Positions 10,811 to 19,469 of a stretch of DNA of 64,000 nt are shown here, piece by piece. Location of the stretch: contig CALFBP010000002.1 of NCBI GenBank assembly GCA_937951625.1, forward strand, positions 1 through 64,000, in the 5' to 3' direction. How positions within the stretch are numbered: the first letter of the stretch is position 1; the number at the start of each line of letters is the position of its first letter. A program made the translations under genes and the position numbers. Source of the DNA: an uncultured Thermoguttaceae bacterium (lineage in GTDB: Bacteria > Planctomycetota > Planctomycetia > Pirellulales > Thermoguttaceae). The notes below the pieces were generated by a model that searched no databases, was not told where the DNA came from, and saw nothing but the letters and a program-made list of their open reading frames with translations.

Positions 10811-11857
10811 TCATCGGGCAGGTTCCTGCGAGGCGAGTTGGTCGGCCTGTTTGCGGGCCTTTTCCATGACGCTTTCGATGGTCACGGGACATCCGCCAAG
10901 GCGCTTGCTTTCGTTGGCCGCCTCCATGAAGGCGATGACGGCAAGCGATTCTTCAGGGCTGACGGGCGGCTTGCCCGTCTTGAAGAACCGCACGATCTCG
11001 ATCAACAGCGGCTCGTAGCCCTCGAACTTGCCGGCGCTGACGATGGCGTTCTTGCCAAACACGGTCGCCCCGTAGGCGTGCGGCCCCTGGCGCGTGCCGC
11101 GAAACGTGCCGATCCGGCCCCCTTCCCAAAGGCCGACGACCACATCGAAGTCCTCGGCGGGGACGCGCGTGACGGATTTGCACTTGGGGCCCATGATCGC
11201 GAACAGGGTCTCGATTCCGTGGATTCCATAGTAAAACAAATCGGGATGGTGCGGCATGGCCGAGGCCGGGCTGTAGGCGTCGCACCCGAGAATCTCACCG
11301 ACTGCCGGATCAGACCGCACGCCCGCCGTGCCGGGCGCCATACGCAAGGCCGAGGCCGTAAAACACGGCACGTTGTGTTCTTGAGCCAGCCGATAGATGC
11401 GGATCGCGTCGGCCAGCGACGCGGCGATCGGCTTGTCGATGAACACCGGCTTGCGGGCGGCGAACACCGGCCGCGCCTGGGCCAAATGCGGCCGTCCGTC
11501 AATGCTCAGAAGCAGCACGGCATCGACCTTCGCTAGCAATTGCTCGATCGAGTCGACGATCTCCACGCCCAGCTTGCGGCACGGTTCCACGGATTTGCCG
11601 AGGATTTCCATGCTTACCGGCAAGTCGGGGCTGCCGCCGGGATAGCCGGCCACAATTCGCATTTCGGCCAGCTCGCCTTTGGCATTAGGGCCGTTGATGA
11701 TTTGCGTCCAAGGCAAGGCGTGAGCGTCCATGCCGATGATCCCCACGCGGATCGGTTTCGCGGGCTCAGCGCCCGCGGCTGGAAGATGACCGACAACCGA
11801 CACCGCTAAGAGCAGAACCATCAGTCCCAGACCGCGGGAAATCAAGTTGGGAAACAT
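10811..11857 (-). CDS. secreted Gfo/Idh/MocA-family oxidoreductase
   Basis: The 348-residue product starts with a Sec signal peptide (LGLMVLLLAVSVVGHLPAAGA) and continues into a Rossmann domain beginning IRVGIIGMDAHA. The FIDKPIA motif, which contains the conserved EKP/DKP lysine that contacts NAD(P) in this family, lies near residue 142. The C-terminal alpha/beta domain includes HHPDLFYYGIHGIETLF. AGGAGA precedes the start. Substrates of these exported planctomycete members are mostly unknown sugars or cyclitols. No partner gene is adjacent. Confidence 0.85.
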   Translation of the reverse strand: MFPNLISRGLGLMVLLLAVSVVGHLPAAGAEPAKPIRVGIIGMDAHALPWTQIINGPNAKGELAEMRIVAGYPGGSPDLPVSMEILGKSVEPCRKLGVEIVDSIEQLLAKVDAVLLLSIDGRPHLAQARPVFAARKPVFIDKPIAASLADAIRIYRLAQEHNVPCFTASALRMAPGTAGVRSDPAVGEILGCDAYSPASAMPHHPDLFYYGIHGIETLFAIMGPKCKSVTRVPAEDFDVVVGLWEGGRIGTFRGTRQGPHAYGATVFGKNAIVSAGKFEGYEPLLIEIVRFFKTGKPPVSPEESLAVIAFMEAANESKRLGGCPVTIESVMEKARKQADQLASQEPAR

Positions 11858-12114
11858 CGTTTTTCTCCTGGAAAAATCCTCTCGCCTTTCCGACCAAACA
11901 GGAGAGGTGCCCGAAAGACGCTGATCCTATCAGGCCTACTTTCAGCTCACAAGCGGCTGTTACAGCGTCCAACTGGCGCGATATTCGCGGCCAATGAAGC
12001 GATCCGCCGCAAAGCAGTTGGTGGCATTGAGGTGAACCGGGCCCAGCGGAGCTCAACGCCAACCCGGCACACTCGACTGGCCCACTAACCCAAGACGTCT
12101 GCGACTCGACGCCT

Positions 12115-12369
12115 TCACGCAGTTTGTCGCGCGTGGGAAACAGGGATAGGCTCCAAGCGGACGATATGCATCAGAGACAGTGCCTCGTAGCGATCGAAGT
12201 AAGGGTCGGTTTCAGGGACGCGCAAGCCGATGATGACCGTTCGCTTGCCGACCAGAAGAAACGGCACATCCTTTTCCGTGATGTCTTAGGTCTTGCCGGT
12301 GCTAGTGACAATCCGGAAGGGCTGAAAGGGCGTTTTCTTTAGTTCGGATTCCAGGTCCTGCGGCGCCAT
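12115..12369 (-). pseudogene. small planctomycete-type hypothetical gene broken by an in-frame TAA
   Basis: Reading from the ATG at 12369, the frame encodes MAPQDLESELKKTPFQPFRI followed by VTSTGKT, then meets TAA (12288-12286, codon 28), and continues in the same frame to a TGA at 12117-12115 with VPFLLVGKRTVIIGLRVP, DPYFDRYEALSLMHIVRLEP. Both halves match what I recall of a common short planctomycete protein type (about 75-90 residues: KxPFxPFR... GR, then VIIGL..., YxRYxxxSLLHIVRLEP). Intact relatives have an aromatic or Glu codon near the stop, so a single substitution explains it. It could still give a 27-residue peptide. The strain may have lost the function recently, since no other damage is visible. 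Confidence 0.72.
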
Positions 12370-12411
12370 CGAGGTCGCTCCACATCCAAAATCCGTTGTA
12401 TCACTTGCGAT

Positions 12412-14775
12412 TCACCGGTGCCACGGCGGCGCGAGGAATCCGATGGCCTCGTCGAAGGTCGCTCGGCGGCGGAAATCAGCCGGGTTGTACAATGGATTGG
12501 CTGGATCGGGGTTAAGCCACCGCGGGTGGTGGCGGCCGAAATAGCTACCGTAAAACTGGTAGTTCGTGTCCACCCAACGGCTCAACCGCATCAGCTCCAT
12601 CGCCGTCAGCAGCTTCGTATGGTCTTCCTTGGCGTTCTTCGGGTGCGATGGATCGGTCAATACCGCGATCAAGACGCTGGTGGGGCATCCGAGGCTCCGC
12701 GGCGGCAGATACGCGCCGTTGTAGTTGCCCTGATCACCCCGGCCGAACGAGGTGAATTCCGAAATGATGGGGCCTGCCAACTCCTTTTTGGCAAGTTCTT
12801 CGTAAGAAGTGTTATAGAATTCGGTCACCTCGCCGGTGAGCCTCAAGCCGCCGGCGGGCTCTTTAGCGCCATGGCATTGGACGCACTTGGCGTCGAAAAG
12901 GGGCTGGATATCCGTCGGGTAGTGAATCACCTGGCCGGCGAGGCCGTCGCCGCCGTTCTCCACCAGGTCGCAGGGCTGGGGGGCCAGTTGGCTTGGCGGC
13001 CGAGTCAAGGCGATCGGGAGCGGAGCCTCGGCGCTGCGGGCCAGTGGCGTTCGGTTCGATTGGCCGTGGCACCCCGTGCAGGAGCGAACCTCGCCCGGCA
13101 TGTAGTTCACATAGGTCCGTTCCCGCTGGATCTCACGGAAGTTCTCGTCCAAAGCTTGGAGGAACAAGGGCCGGCCCGCGGGCACCACGAAGTGCGCTGA
13201 TCCGTCCTTCTCCACGGGCACGACGCCCCATTGCACGCGAGGCCACAGCGCGGCCTTCCACGAGGAGCTGCTCAGCGAAGGCGACCACCGCCGGCCCGTG
13301 GACCAGTAACGCGGAAGGGCCTCGTTCACCCTTAGCCACTTCACCTCGCCCGGTTTGACGCCCTCCATGCCATGCGTCACGTTGGTTACCACGCAGACCG
13401 CCTGGTTGCTGGCGGCATACTGGGGGTCCCGAGCAACCGACACGATGGGCGGCACCGGCCGCGGGACCAACGGTATCGGGTGCCAGCACGACAGATGCTC
13501 GTCCTTGTGAACAAAACGATGATTGCCTGACGTGTCGATCAAATAGAGGGCATAGGCATTGGGCACTTCCTTATAGTGGTGCGTTGGATCGACCTTGAAA
13601 GAAACGAGGAATTGATGATCGCTCACCGGGTACGGATGCGTGTAGAGGTGCCCCTGACGGCCTTCGCGGTCGTGGACGTACTTACCGTCCTTGGTCAGAA
13701 AGTGCCAGCCCGGCTCGGTCCGGCGTTGGACGAAGACGTGCGGCGTGACATTGGCCACCGGATAGCGGGCATCGTATTGGACGTAGCCCGGTTCGTCGGG
13801 GTCCGGCCCTGGCACGCGAATGCCCTTGCCGTAGTCGATCAGCAGGATCGAACCGAGGCAGCCGCCCTGCGGGAAGTGGCACGTGCCCACGCAGACCAGG
13901 CGATGGTTCCCGCCGGGAAGCGGCCGGGGATACATGTAGACCGGCGTGGCGTCGTCGGCCAGGCCGAAGAGTTCCTTGGTCCGGGTGCCATCGGGGTTCA
14001 TCGTCCAGATCGTCTTGCTCACCCGCGCGCCCCGGTCCACGTACTCCCAGCGGTGATACATGACCCGCCCGTCGTCGAGGACCACGGGGCAAAACTCGCT
14101 GACCGGGCTCCGCGTGAGCTGCTCGACATTCGTGCCGTCGGCATTCATGCGGTGCAAGTTGGGGGCCACTAAGTGCGAGGAGCCGCCACAAAGGATTGTG
14201 TGCTCGCAGCGGGTCGAAGAAAAGATGATCTTCCCGTCGGGCAGGTAGCAGGGGTGGATGTCGTCGGTGTGCCAGCCGGGATGCCAGCGGGCCGCTTTCT
14301 CGGCTTCGTCCGGGGGAGGAAAGGAGACCTGGCGCAGGCCCTTGCCGTCGATGCCCACTTCCCAAATCCGGAAGCCCGAGCCTGGATCCTGGCGAAAATC
14401 GAACAACACTTTCTGGGCGTCAAACGACAGGCTGATCCAGCCAATGAAACCCTTCCCGCCAGGCAGATCGGCCGCAGTGACCACCGGCCGCTCGGAGCGC
14501 GTGCGGAGGTTGAAGATATAGATGCCATTGCGGGGATCGAAACGGTCCGGGCTGGTGCCGTTGTTGATGTCGGTGTAGTAGTGATCCGACGAGTACGGCC
14601 TGCGCTTGACGAACACGATCTCCTCGAATCCCAACTCGTGGGCCTCCACCGTGGCCTGGTGGATTGGCTGCGGCAGGGAGGGCACGGCCGCCGCGTACTC
14701 AGGATAAACAGTCAGGAGGAACCCCAGCACCACGAACAAGACAACCAAATCCATTTTCGCGTTGAAACGACACAT
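12412..14775 (-). CDS. HzsA-related protein with PD40 propeller and cytochrome c motifs
   Basis: The ATG at 14775 is preceded by AGGAGG at eight bases, giving 787 residues with a signal peptide (MDLVVLFVVLGFLLTVYPEY). Many PD40/TolB-like blades follow (WISLSFDAQKVLFDFRQD, HPCYLPDGKIIFSSTR, NLHRMNADGTNVEQLTRSPV), then two haem c sites: C566-T-G-C569-H and C631-V-Q-C634-H with downstream planctomycete-cytochrome features. The layout is that of the secreted proteins distantly related to the hydrazine synthase alpha subunit. Most such relatives occur in organisms without anammox, so a periplasmic electron-transfer or dehydrogenase role is more likely. The substrate is unknown. Confidence 0.82.
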   Translation of the reverse strand: MCRFNAKMDLVVLFVVLGFLLTVYPEYAAAVPSLPQPIHQATVEAHELGFEEIVFVKRRPYSSDHYYTDINNGTSPDRFDPRNGIYIFNLRTRSERPVVTAADLPGGKGFIGWISLSFDAQKVLFDFRQDPGSGFRIWEVGIDGKGLRQVSFPPPDEAEKAARWHPGWHTDDIHPCYLPDGKIIFSSTRCEHTILCGGSSHLVAPNLHRMNADGTNVEQLTRSPVSEFCPVVLDDGRVMYHRWEYVDRGARVSKTIWTMNPDGTRTKELFGLADDATPVYMYPRPLPGGNHRLVCVGTCHFPQGGCLGSILLIDYGKGIRVPGPDPDEPGYVQYDARYPVANVTPHVFVQRRTEPGWHFLTKDGKYVHDREGRQGHLYTHPYPVSDHQFLVSFKVDPTHHYKEVPNAYALYLIDTSGNHRFVHKDEHLSCWHPIPLVPRPVPPIVSVARDPQYAASNQAVCVVTNVTHGMEGVKPGEVKWLRVNEALPRYWSTGRRWSPSLSSSSWKAALWPRVQWGVVPVEKDGSAHFVVPAGRPLFLQALDENFREIQRERTYVNYMPGEVRSCTGCHGQSNRTPLARSAEAPLPIALTRPPSQLAPQPCDLVENGGDGLAGQVIHYPTDIQPLFDAKCVQCHGAKEPAGGLRLTGEVTEFYNTSYEELAKKELAGPIISEFTSFGRGDQGNYNGAYLPPRSLGCPTSVLIAVLTDPSHPKNAKEDHTKLLTAMELMRLSRWVDTNYQFYGSYFGRHHPRWLNPDPANPLYNPADFRRRATFDEAIGFLAPPWHR

Positions 14776-14916
14776 TGGCTTGGCCTCCTGTGGATTGGAG
14801 AGTAACTCAATCATCCGCCTGAAGATCGGGCCGAGGAAACAACCATAGGCCTCCGACCACGAGTGCGCCCGAACGCGTCTTGCTATGCCCTGTCAAAGCT
14901 CAGGCTTCGAACCGCA

Positions 14917-15837
14917 TTATCTCGTCTCGAAGTCCAAGCCGGCCAGTCCCCCTCGCGATTCGAGGAGGCTGAGGAGATACTCGCCGTAGGTGTTTTTCTG
15001 GCTGCGGGCGAGCCGCTGGAACTGCTCGACGTCGATGAATCGCTTGCGGAGGGCGATTTCCTCGATACAGGCGATCTTCAGCCCCTGCCGCTGTTCGATG
15101 GTCTGCACGAAATTAGCGGCCTGGAGCAGCGATTCGTGGGTCCCCGTGTCAAGCCAGGCAAAGCCGCGACCGAAGATTTCGACGGCAAGCTGTCCTCGCT
15201 CGAGATAAACCCGATTGACGTCCGTGATTTCCAACTCGCCTCGCGCCGAGGGGCGAAGTCCCGCCGCGATGCGGACGACGTCGTTGTCGTAAAAATACAA
15301 ACCGGTCACCGCCAGATTGGATTTCGGCTCGCGGGGCTTTTCCACGATCGACAAGGGGCGGCCGCTGCGGTCGATTTCTACCACGCCATAGCGTTCCGGA
15401 TCTTTCACGGGATAGGCAAAAACCGTGGCTCCCGCGGTCCGGGCAACCACGCGCTGGAGCATCCCCTGGAAGCCTTGGCCATAGAAGATGTTGTCACCCA
15501 GGACCATCGCCACGGAATCGTCGCCGATGAACTCGCGGCCGATCAGGAAGGCCTGGGCGAGCCCTTCCGGCCGTGGTTGCACAGCATACTGAATGTTTAG
15601 CCCCACTTGGCTGCCGTCACCGAGCAGCCGCTGAAAGGAACCGATGTCCTCCGGCGTCGAAATCAGCAAAATCTGGCGAATGCCAGCCAGCATCAAGGTG
15701 GACAGGGGATAGTAGATCATCGGCTTGTCGTAGACCGGGAGCAGTTGCTTGCTCACGGCACGTGTGACCGGATGGAGCCGTGTTCCCGCCCCGCCGGCGA
15801 GGATGATTCCCTTGTTGACGTTCTGGGTAGTGCTCAT
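14917..15837 (-). CDS. rfbA: glucose-1-phosphate thymidylyltransferase
   Basis: This 306-residue nucleotidyltransferase makes dTDP-glucose from dTTP and glucose-1-phosphate, the first step to dTDP-rhamnose and other deoxysugars. The signature [20 protein letters not shown] and [20 protein letters not shown], and the active-site [11 protein letters not shown], are intact, and [20 protein letters not shown] is present. It precedes no rfbC or rfbD here, but rfbB lies 163 bases upstream in the same direction, so a two-gene unit is likely. Confidence 0.96.
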   Translation of the reverse strand: MSTTQNVNKGIILAGGAGTRLHPVTRAVSKQLLPVYDKPMIYYPLSTLMLAGIRQILLISTPEDIGSFQRLLGDGSQVGLNIQYAVQPRPEGLAQAFLIGREFIGDDSVAMVLGDNIFYGQGFQGMLQRVVARTAGATVFAYPVKDPERYGVVEIDRSGRPLSIVEKPREPKSNLAVTGLYFYDNDVVRIAAGLRPSARGELEITDVNRVYLERGQLAVEIFGRGFAWLDTGTHESLLQAANFVQTIEQRQGLKIACIEEIALRKRFIDVEQFQRLARSQKNTYGEYLLSLLESRGGLAGLDFETR

Positions 15838-16000
15838 GGTTGGCGTCTGAAAAACACGAGGCTATCGGAGAAGGTCTTTTGCCGAGTCTGAGGAGCCGAC
15901 GTCGCGTCGTTTCCGCCGAGGGAAATGGGCAGCAATGCGCGTTTTATCGCCGCCTTGCCCCGCCGTGCCGGGCCGATTCACGTTCGAGCGACGTTCCGTT

Positions 16001-17080
16001 CTAAGTGCTGTCTAAAAGTCCCAGGCGCTGGCGTTGGTACTTGCCCGAGGTGATCCGTTCGACCCAAGGCAGGTTATCGAAATACCAGGCCACGGTCCGC
16101 CTCATGCCGGAGGAAAAGTCTTCCTGGGGGCGCCAGCCGAGTTCACGCTGAATCTTGCCGGCGTCGATGGCATATCGCCGGTCATGGCCCGGCCGATCCT
16201 TGACAAACGTGATCAATGACGAGCAGGGGGCGTGGGGCAGGCCCGGACGGAGTTCATCGACCAAGGCGCAAATGGTCCGCACGACGTCCAGATTGGCCCG
16301 CTCGCAGTTGCCTCCGATGTTGTAAACCTCGCCTGGCCGGCCCCGCAACAGCACCAAGATAATCGCTCGGCAGTGGTCTTCGACGAACAACCAGTCGCGG
16401 ATTTGTTGGCCGTCGCCGTAAACGGGCAAGGGCTTGCCTTCCAAGGCGTTCAGGATCATCAGGGGAATCAGTTTCTCGGGAAATTGATAGGGGCCGTAGT
16501 TGTTCGAGCAATTTGTGATCAAGACCGGCAAGCCGTAGGTGTGGTGATAGGCCCGGGCGAAATGATCGCTGGCCGCCTTGGAGGCCGAATAGGGGGAATT
16601 GGGGGCATAGGGCGTGGTTTCGGTGAATTTCCCCTCCGGTCCCAACGAGCCATACACTTCGTCGGTCGAGACGTGGAGGAACCGGAAGGCCGATCGCTCA
16701 GGTTCCGGTAGTTCGACCCAATAGCGTCGCGCAGCCTCCAAAAGCCGGAACGTGCCAACCACGTTGGTCTCGACGAAAGCGGCAGGGCCGTCGATCGACC
16801 GGTCCACGTGCGATTCGGCCGCGAAATTGATGATCGCCCGCGGCCGATGCTCCGCCAAAAGCCGAGTCACCAAGGGGCCGTCGCCAATGTCGCCTTGGAC
16901 GAACACGTGCCGCGGGTCTTTCAAGCAATCGGCAAGCGAGTCGAGGTTTCCCGCATACGTGAGTTTATCCAAGTTGATGAGCCGCTGGAGACCTGGATAC
17001 TCGCCCGAAAGGCACAAGCGAACGAAGTTGCTACCGATGAATCCCGCCCCACCCGTGACAAGAAGCACGTCGCTTGTCAT
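16001..17080 (-). CDS. rfbB: dTDP-glucose 4,6-dehydratase
   Basis: The ATG at 17080 is chosen over one at 17101 because GGAGG lies eight bases before it. The 359-residue extended SDR enzyme turns dTDP-glucose into dTDP-4-keto-6-deoxyglucose. The NAD motif [13 protein letters not shown], the [12 protein letters not shown] strand (Thr, Asp, Glu of the catalytic set), and the [20 protein letters not shown] helix with the Tyr-x3-Lys pair are all present, followed by [20 protein letters not shown]. It supplies the product of rfbA for surface polysaccharide or glycan synthesis. Confidence 0.96.
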   Translation of the reverse strand: MTSDVLLVTGGAGFIGSNFVRLCLSGEYPGLQRLINLDKLTYAGNLDSLADCLKDPRHVFVQGDIGDGPLVTRLLAEHRPRAIINFAAESHVDRSIDGPAAFVETNVVGTFRLLEAARRYWVELPEPERSAFRFLHVSTDEVYGSLGPEGKFTETTPYAPNSPYSASKAASDHFARAYHHTYGLPVLITNCSNNYGPYQFPEKLIPLMILNALEGKPLPVYGDGQQIRDWLFVEDHCRAIILVLLRGRPGEVYNIGGNCERANLDVVRTICALVDELRPGLPHAPCSSLITFVKDRPGHDRRYAIDAGKIQRELGWRPQEDFSSGMRRTVAWYFDNLPWVERITSGKYQRQRLGLLDST

Positions 17081-17152
17081 GCACTTTGCCTCCACTGGCA
17101 TCGAGTGTAATTACACAAGGGGTCCGTATCAATCCCGCAATAAGAGGGAGTG

Positions 17153-17569
17153 TCAAATCCGAATAACGGCGACGAGACGTTCCACCGTTTCCCTCGGGAC
17201 CACGGGGCCTTGGCCGCTGCCTGGACAGACGCGGCAGGTCTGTTGCCAGGCCTGGTTCGAGCGGACATTCGATTCCCAGAACGGCCAGGTGCGACACTGC
17301 CTTGGTCGGAGTTCATAGACGCGGCAGCGACGGCTCTGGTTGTCGAAAAACACGCAATCGCCATTGGGAAGCTCGACCAGGCTCCTTCGCTGCCCCACCC
17401 AACGAACGAACAACTGCTCGAACTCCTCACGGCTCATCTGGAGCGCGTTCGCCAAGGCCGCGATTTCCTCGTCCTCGACCCAAACGTAGCCGGGATCGCC
17501 CGTGCAGCAACGACCGCATCCTTGGCACTCGAAGCGCAGACCTGCGTGATACCATGGTTTGGTTGCCAC
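17153..17569 (-). CDS. YkgJ-family cysteine-cluster protein
   Basis: The 138-residue product uses a GTG start at 17569 with GGGAG about ten bases upstream. It contains FECQGCGRCCTGDPGYVWV, then CVFFDNQSRRCRVYELRPRQ and CRTWPFW, the CxxCxxCC...C...C arrangement of the YkgJ/UPF0153 family, thought to bind zinc or an iron-sulfur cluster. No enzymatic function is established. It is 138 bases downstream of moaA in the same direction and could be the last gene of that operon. Confidence 0.85.
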   Translation of the reverse strand: MATKPWYHAGLRFECQGCGRCCTGDPGYVWVEDEEIAALANALQMSREEFEQLFVRWVGQRRSLVELPNGDCVFFDNQSRRCRVYELRPRQCRTWPFWESNVRSNQAWQQTCRVCPGSGQGPVVPRETVERLVAVIRI

Positions 17570-17707
17570 GATGAATCACTCCCTCTGAGGCCCTTCAATC
17601 AATGACTCAAAAACGGTTGGAGGAAATGCCAGGCGCCTTGCGGGAAGAGTGTTTTCTGGGCGGGCAGCGTTTCATCGACCTCCCTTGGGCCGTCGCGACT
17701 GCCACGG

Positions 17708-18718
17708 TCAACCGCCGATCTGGTACATGGCGCGGCCCGAGCGCGCGAACTGGCCATCTTCGGCCCCCCGTGCCGCCCGCTTGGCGCCGATTGCGGCCTG
17801 GAACATCGCGATCAGTTGCTCGTCGCTACCTCCGCCGCGGAGCAAACTGCGAACGTCCCATTCCTCAGGCGAAAACAGGCAATTGCGAAGCCTGCCCTCC
17901 GCCGTCAGGCGAATTCGCCCGCATTGGTGGCAAAACGGCTGGCTCACCGAGGCGATCACCCCAACGCGACCGATGCCGTCGGCAAATCGGTATTCGGTCG
18001 CCACGCCGTGGACCTCGGATTCGGGGATCGGCTCCAGGGGACCGACGCCCTCGCTCAGCAGGCGAAGAATCTCGTCCGAAGCCAGAACATCCCCGGCTTG
18101 CCACCGGTTCGCGCCGTCCAAAGGCATGAACTCGATGAAACGCAGTTCCAGACCGTGTTCCCGGGCAAAACGCGCCAGCGGCACAACGTCGTCCTCGCTT
18201 TGACCACGGAGGGCCACGGCATTGATTTTGATATGCTGGAAACCCGCGCGACGCGCAGCCACGATTCCGCGGAGCACTTTCGGCAAGGCGTCGCGGCGGG
18301 CGATCTGGCGAAACTTCTCCCGATCCACCGTGTCCAGGCTGATGTTCAGCCGCTGCAAGCCCGACCGCCTCAACTCTTCGGCGAACTCACCCAGGCGGAC
18401 GCCGTTGGTGGTCATGGCCAACTCGACGATGCCAGGGATGGCCGACAACATCCGAACCAGTCGGCAAATCCCATGTCGAACCAAGGGCTCCCCGCCCGTC
18501 AAGCGGACTTTGCGCACGCCCAGCGATGCCGCCACGCGGACCACACGCTCGATTTCCTCGAAGGTAAGGATCGCGTCATGCGGCTTGAAAACCACTCCGT
18601 CCGCTGGCATGCAATACTGGCAACGGATGTTGCAGCGGTCGGTCACCGACACGCGGAGATCGGTGTGGAGGCGGCCAAAAGGATCGACGAGCGAACCAGA
18701 AGGGGGCGTCGTGGTCAT
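17708..18718 (-). CDS. moaA: GTP 3',8-cyclase MoaA
   Basis: This radical SAM enzyme carries out the first step of molybdenum cofactor synthesis, making 3',8-cyclo-GTP from GTP. The N-terminal cluster motif is C29-NIR-C33-QY-C36 within VTDRCNIRCQYCMPADG, and the C-terminal cluster cysteines lie in QPFCHQCGRIRLTAEGRLRN followed by C. The protein ends in Gly-Gly, as functional MoaA proteins do. The ATG at 18718 overlaps the moaE stop (ATGA), so the pair is translationally coupled. A longer open frame to 19012 is overlap with moaE and not used. 336 residues. Confidence 0.95.
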   Translation of the reverse strand: MTTTPPSGSLVDPFGRLHTDLRVSVTDRCNIRCQYCMPADGVVFKPHDAILTFEEIERVVRVAASLGVRKVRLTGGEPLVRHGICRLVRMLSAIPGIVELAMTTNGVRLGEFAEELRRSGLQRLNISLDTVDREKFRQIARRDALPKVLRGIVAARRAGFQHIKINAVALRGQSEDDVVPLARFAREHGLELRFIEFMPLDGANRWQAGDVLASDEILRLLSEGVGPLEPIPESEVHGVATEYRFADGIGRVGVIASVSQPFCHQCGRIRLTAEGRLRNCLFSPEEWDVRSLLRGGGSDEQLIAMFQAAIGAKRAARGAEDGQFARSGRAMYQIGG

Positions 18719-19155
18719 GGTTCCTCCGCGGCAGCATCGGCGTCCACAGCGGGGTGGACCCACTCGCTCGCCCCATCCGCCCAGTGTTCCTGCTTCCAGA
18801 TAGGAACGACTTGTTTGATACGGTCGATCAGCCATCGGGCGGCCTCGAAGGCCGCTTCGCGATGGGCGGCGCTGGCGGCGATGGCCACGCTGATTTCGCC
18901 CACGGCCAGATGGCCGAGGCGATGCACGATCGCGCAACCACTGAGGGACCATCGTTGCACGGCCTCGGCCTCCAGATCGGCGAGGGCCCGCTTGGCCATT
19001 TCGGCATAGCATTCGTAGGTCAATGATGTCGTTCGCCGCCCATCCGTCTCTTCCCGGACCGTCCCCAGAAAAAGAACCACCGCGCCGGCCCGAGGCGAAC
19101 TCGCCGTCCGCAACACGGCGCTGACGTCGATCGTGTCTTGCGTCAGTTCAATCAT
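18715..19155 (-). CDS. moaE: molybdopterin synthase catalytic subunit MoaE
   Basis: MoaE, together with thiocarboxylated MoaD, inserts the dithiolene sulfurs into cyclic pyranopterin monophosphate. The 146-residue product has AGAVVLFLGTVREETDGRR and the LTYECYAEMAKRAL segment near its front, the strand IVHRLGHLAVGEISVAIAAS, and the catalytic lysine motif IDRIKQVVPIWKQEHW. The start is set at the ATG at 19155 because an upstream in-frame start would add residues not seen in the family. Its stop overlaps moaA. Confidence 0.94.
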   Translation of the reverse strand: MIELTQDTIDVSAVLRTASSPRAGAVVLFLGTVREETDGRRTTSLTYECYAEMAKRALADLEAEAVQRWSLSGCAIVHRLGHLAVGEISVAIAASAAHREAAFEAARWLIDRIKQVVPIWKQEHWADGASEWVHPAVDADAAAEEP

Positions 19156-19223
19156 GCTTTGATTCTCGACGGCGTGCGGCGGCTTCCTGCCGCGCGTCCA
19201 CAGGACCACTTGAACTCTGTATT

Positions 19224-19469
19224 CTATCCTCCGCTAACCGGCGGAATACAGGCCACCTCGGCGTCAGGGCGTAGTGGAGTGTCGAGCGGCACATATTGGG
19301 CGTCGATGGCGAACAGCATCTGACGCATCAGGCCCGCCGCTGCGGGAATTTCGATTGCCAGGCGATCGCGCAGGTCGGCCACCGTGGCCCTGTCGGGAAG
19401 TTCAAGGTCGATTGCGTCGCGACCGGCGGCTTGACGCACCGCGGCAAACAATCGAACACGGACATTCAC
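19224..19469 (-). CDS. moaD: molybdopterin synthase sulfur carrier subunit MoaD
   Basis: The 81-residue ubiquitin-like product begins VRVRLFAAVRQAAGRD and ends IPPVSGG; the terminal Gly-Gly is the site of adenylation and thiocarboxylation. The length is normal for MoaD. The start is a GTG whose last bases form the stop of the upstream FAD/Fe-S gene (GTGA overlap), so its translation is probably coupled to that gene. It sits 68 bases before moaE. A MoeB-type activating enzyme is not in the window. Confidence 0.93.
   Translation of the reverse strand: MNVRVRLFAAVRQAAGRDAIDLELPDRATVADLRDRLAIEIPAAAGLMRQMLFAIDAQYVPLDTPLRPDAEVACIPPVSGG

Noticed and set aside
12412-14775. Anammox hydrazine synthesis in this organism
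   Set aside because: Only an alpha-like relative is seen; no other subunits or anammox genes are present, and such relatives are widespread in non-anammox Planctomycetes.
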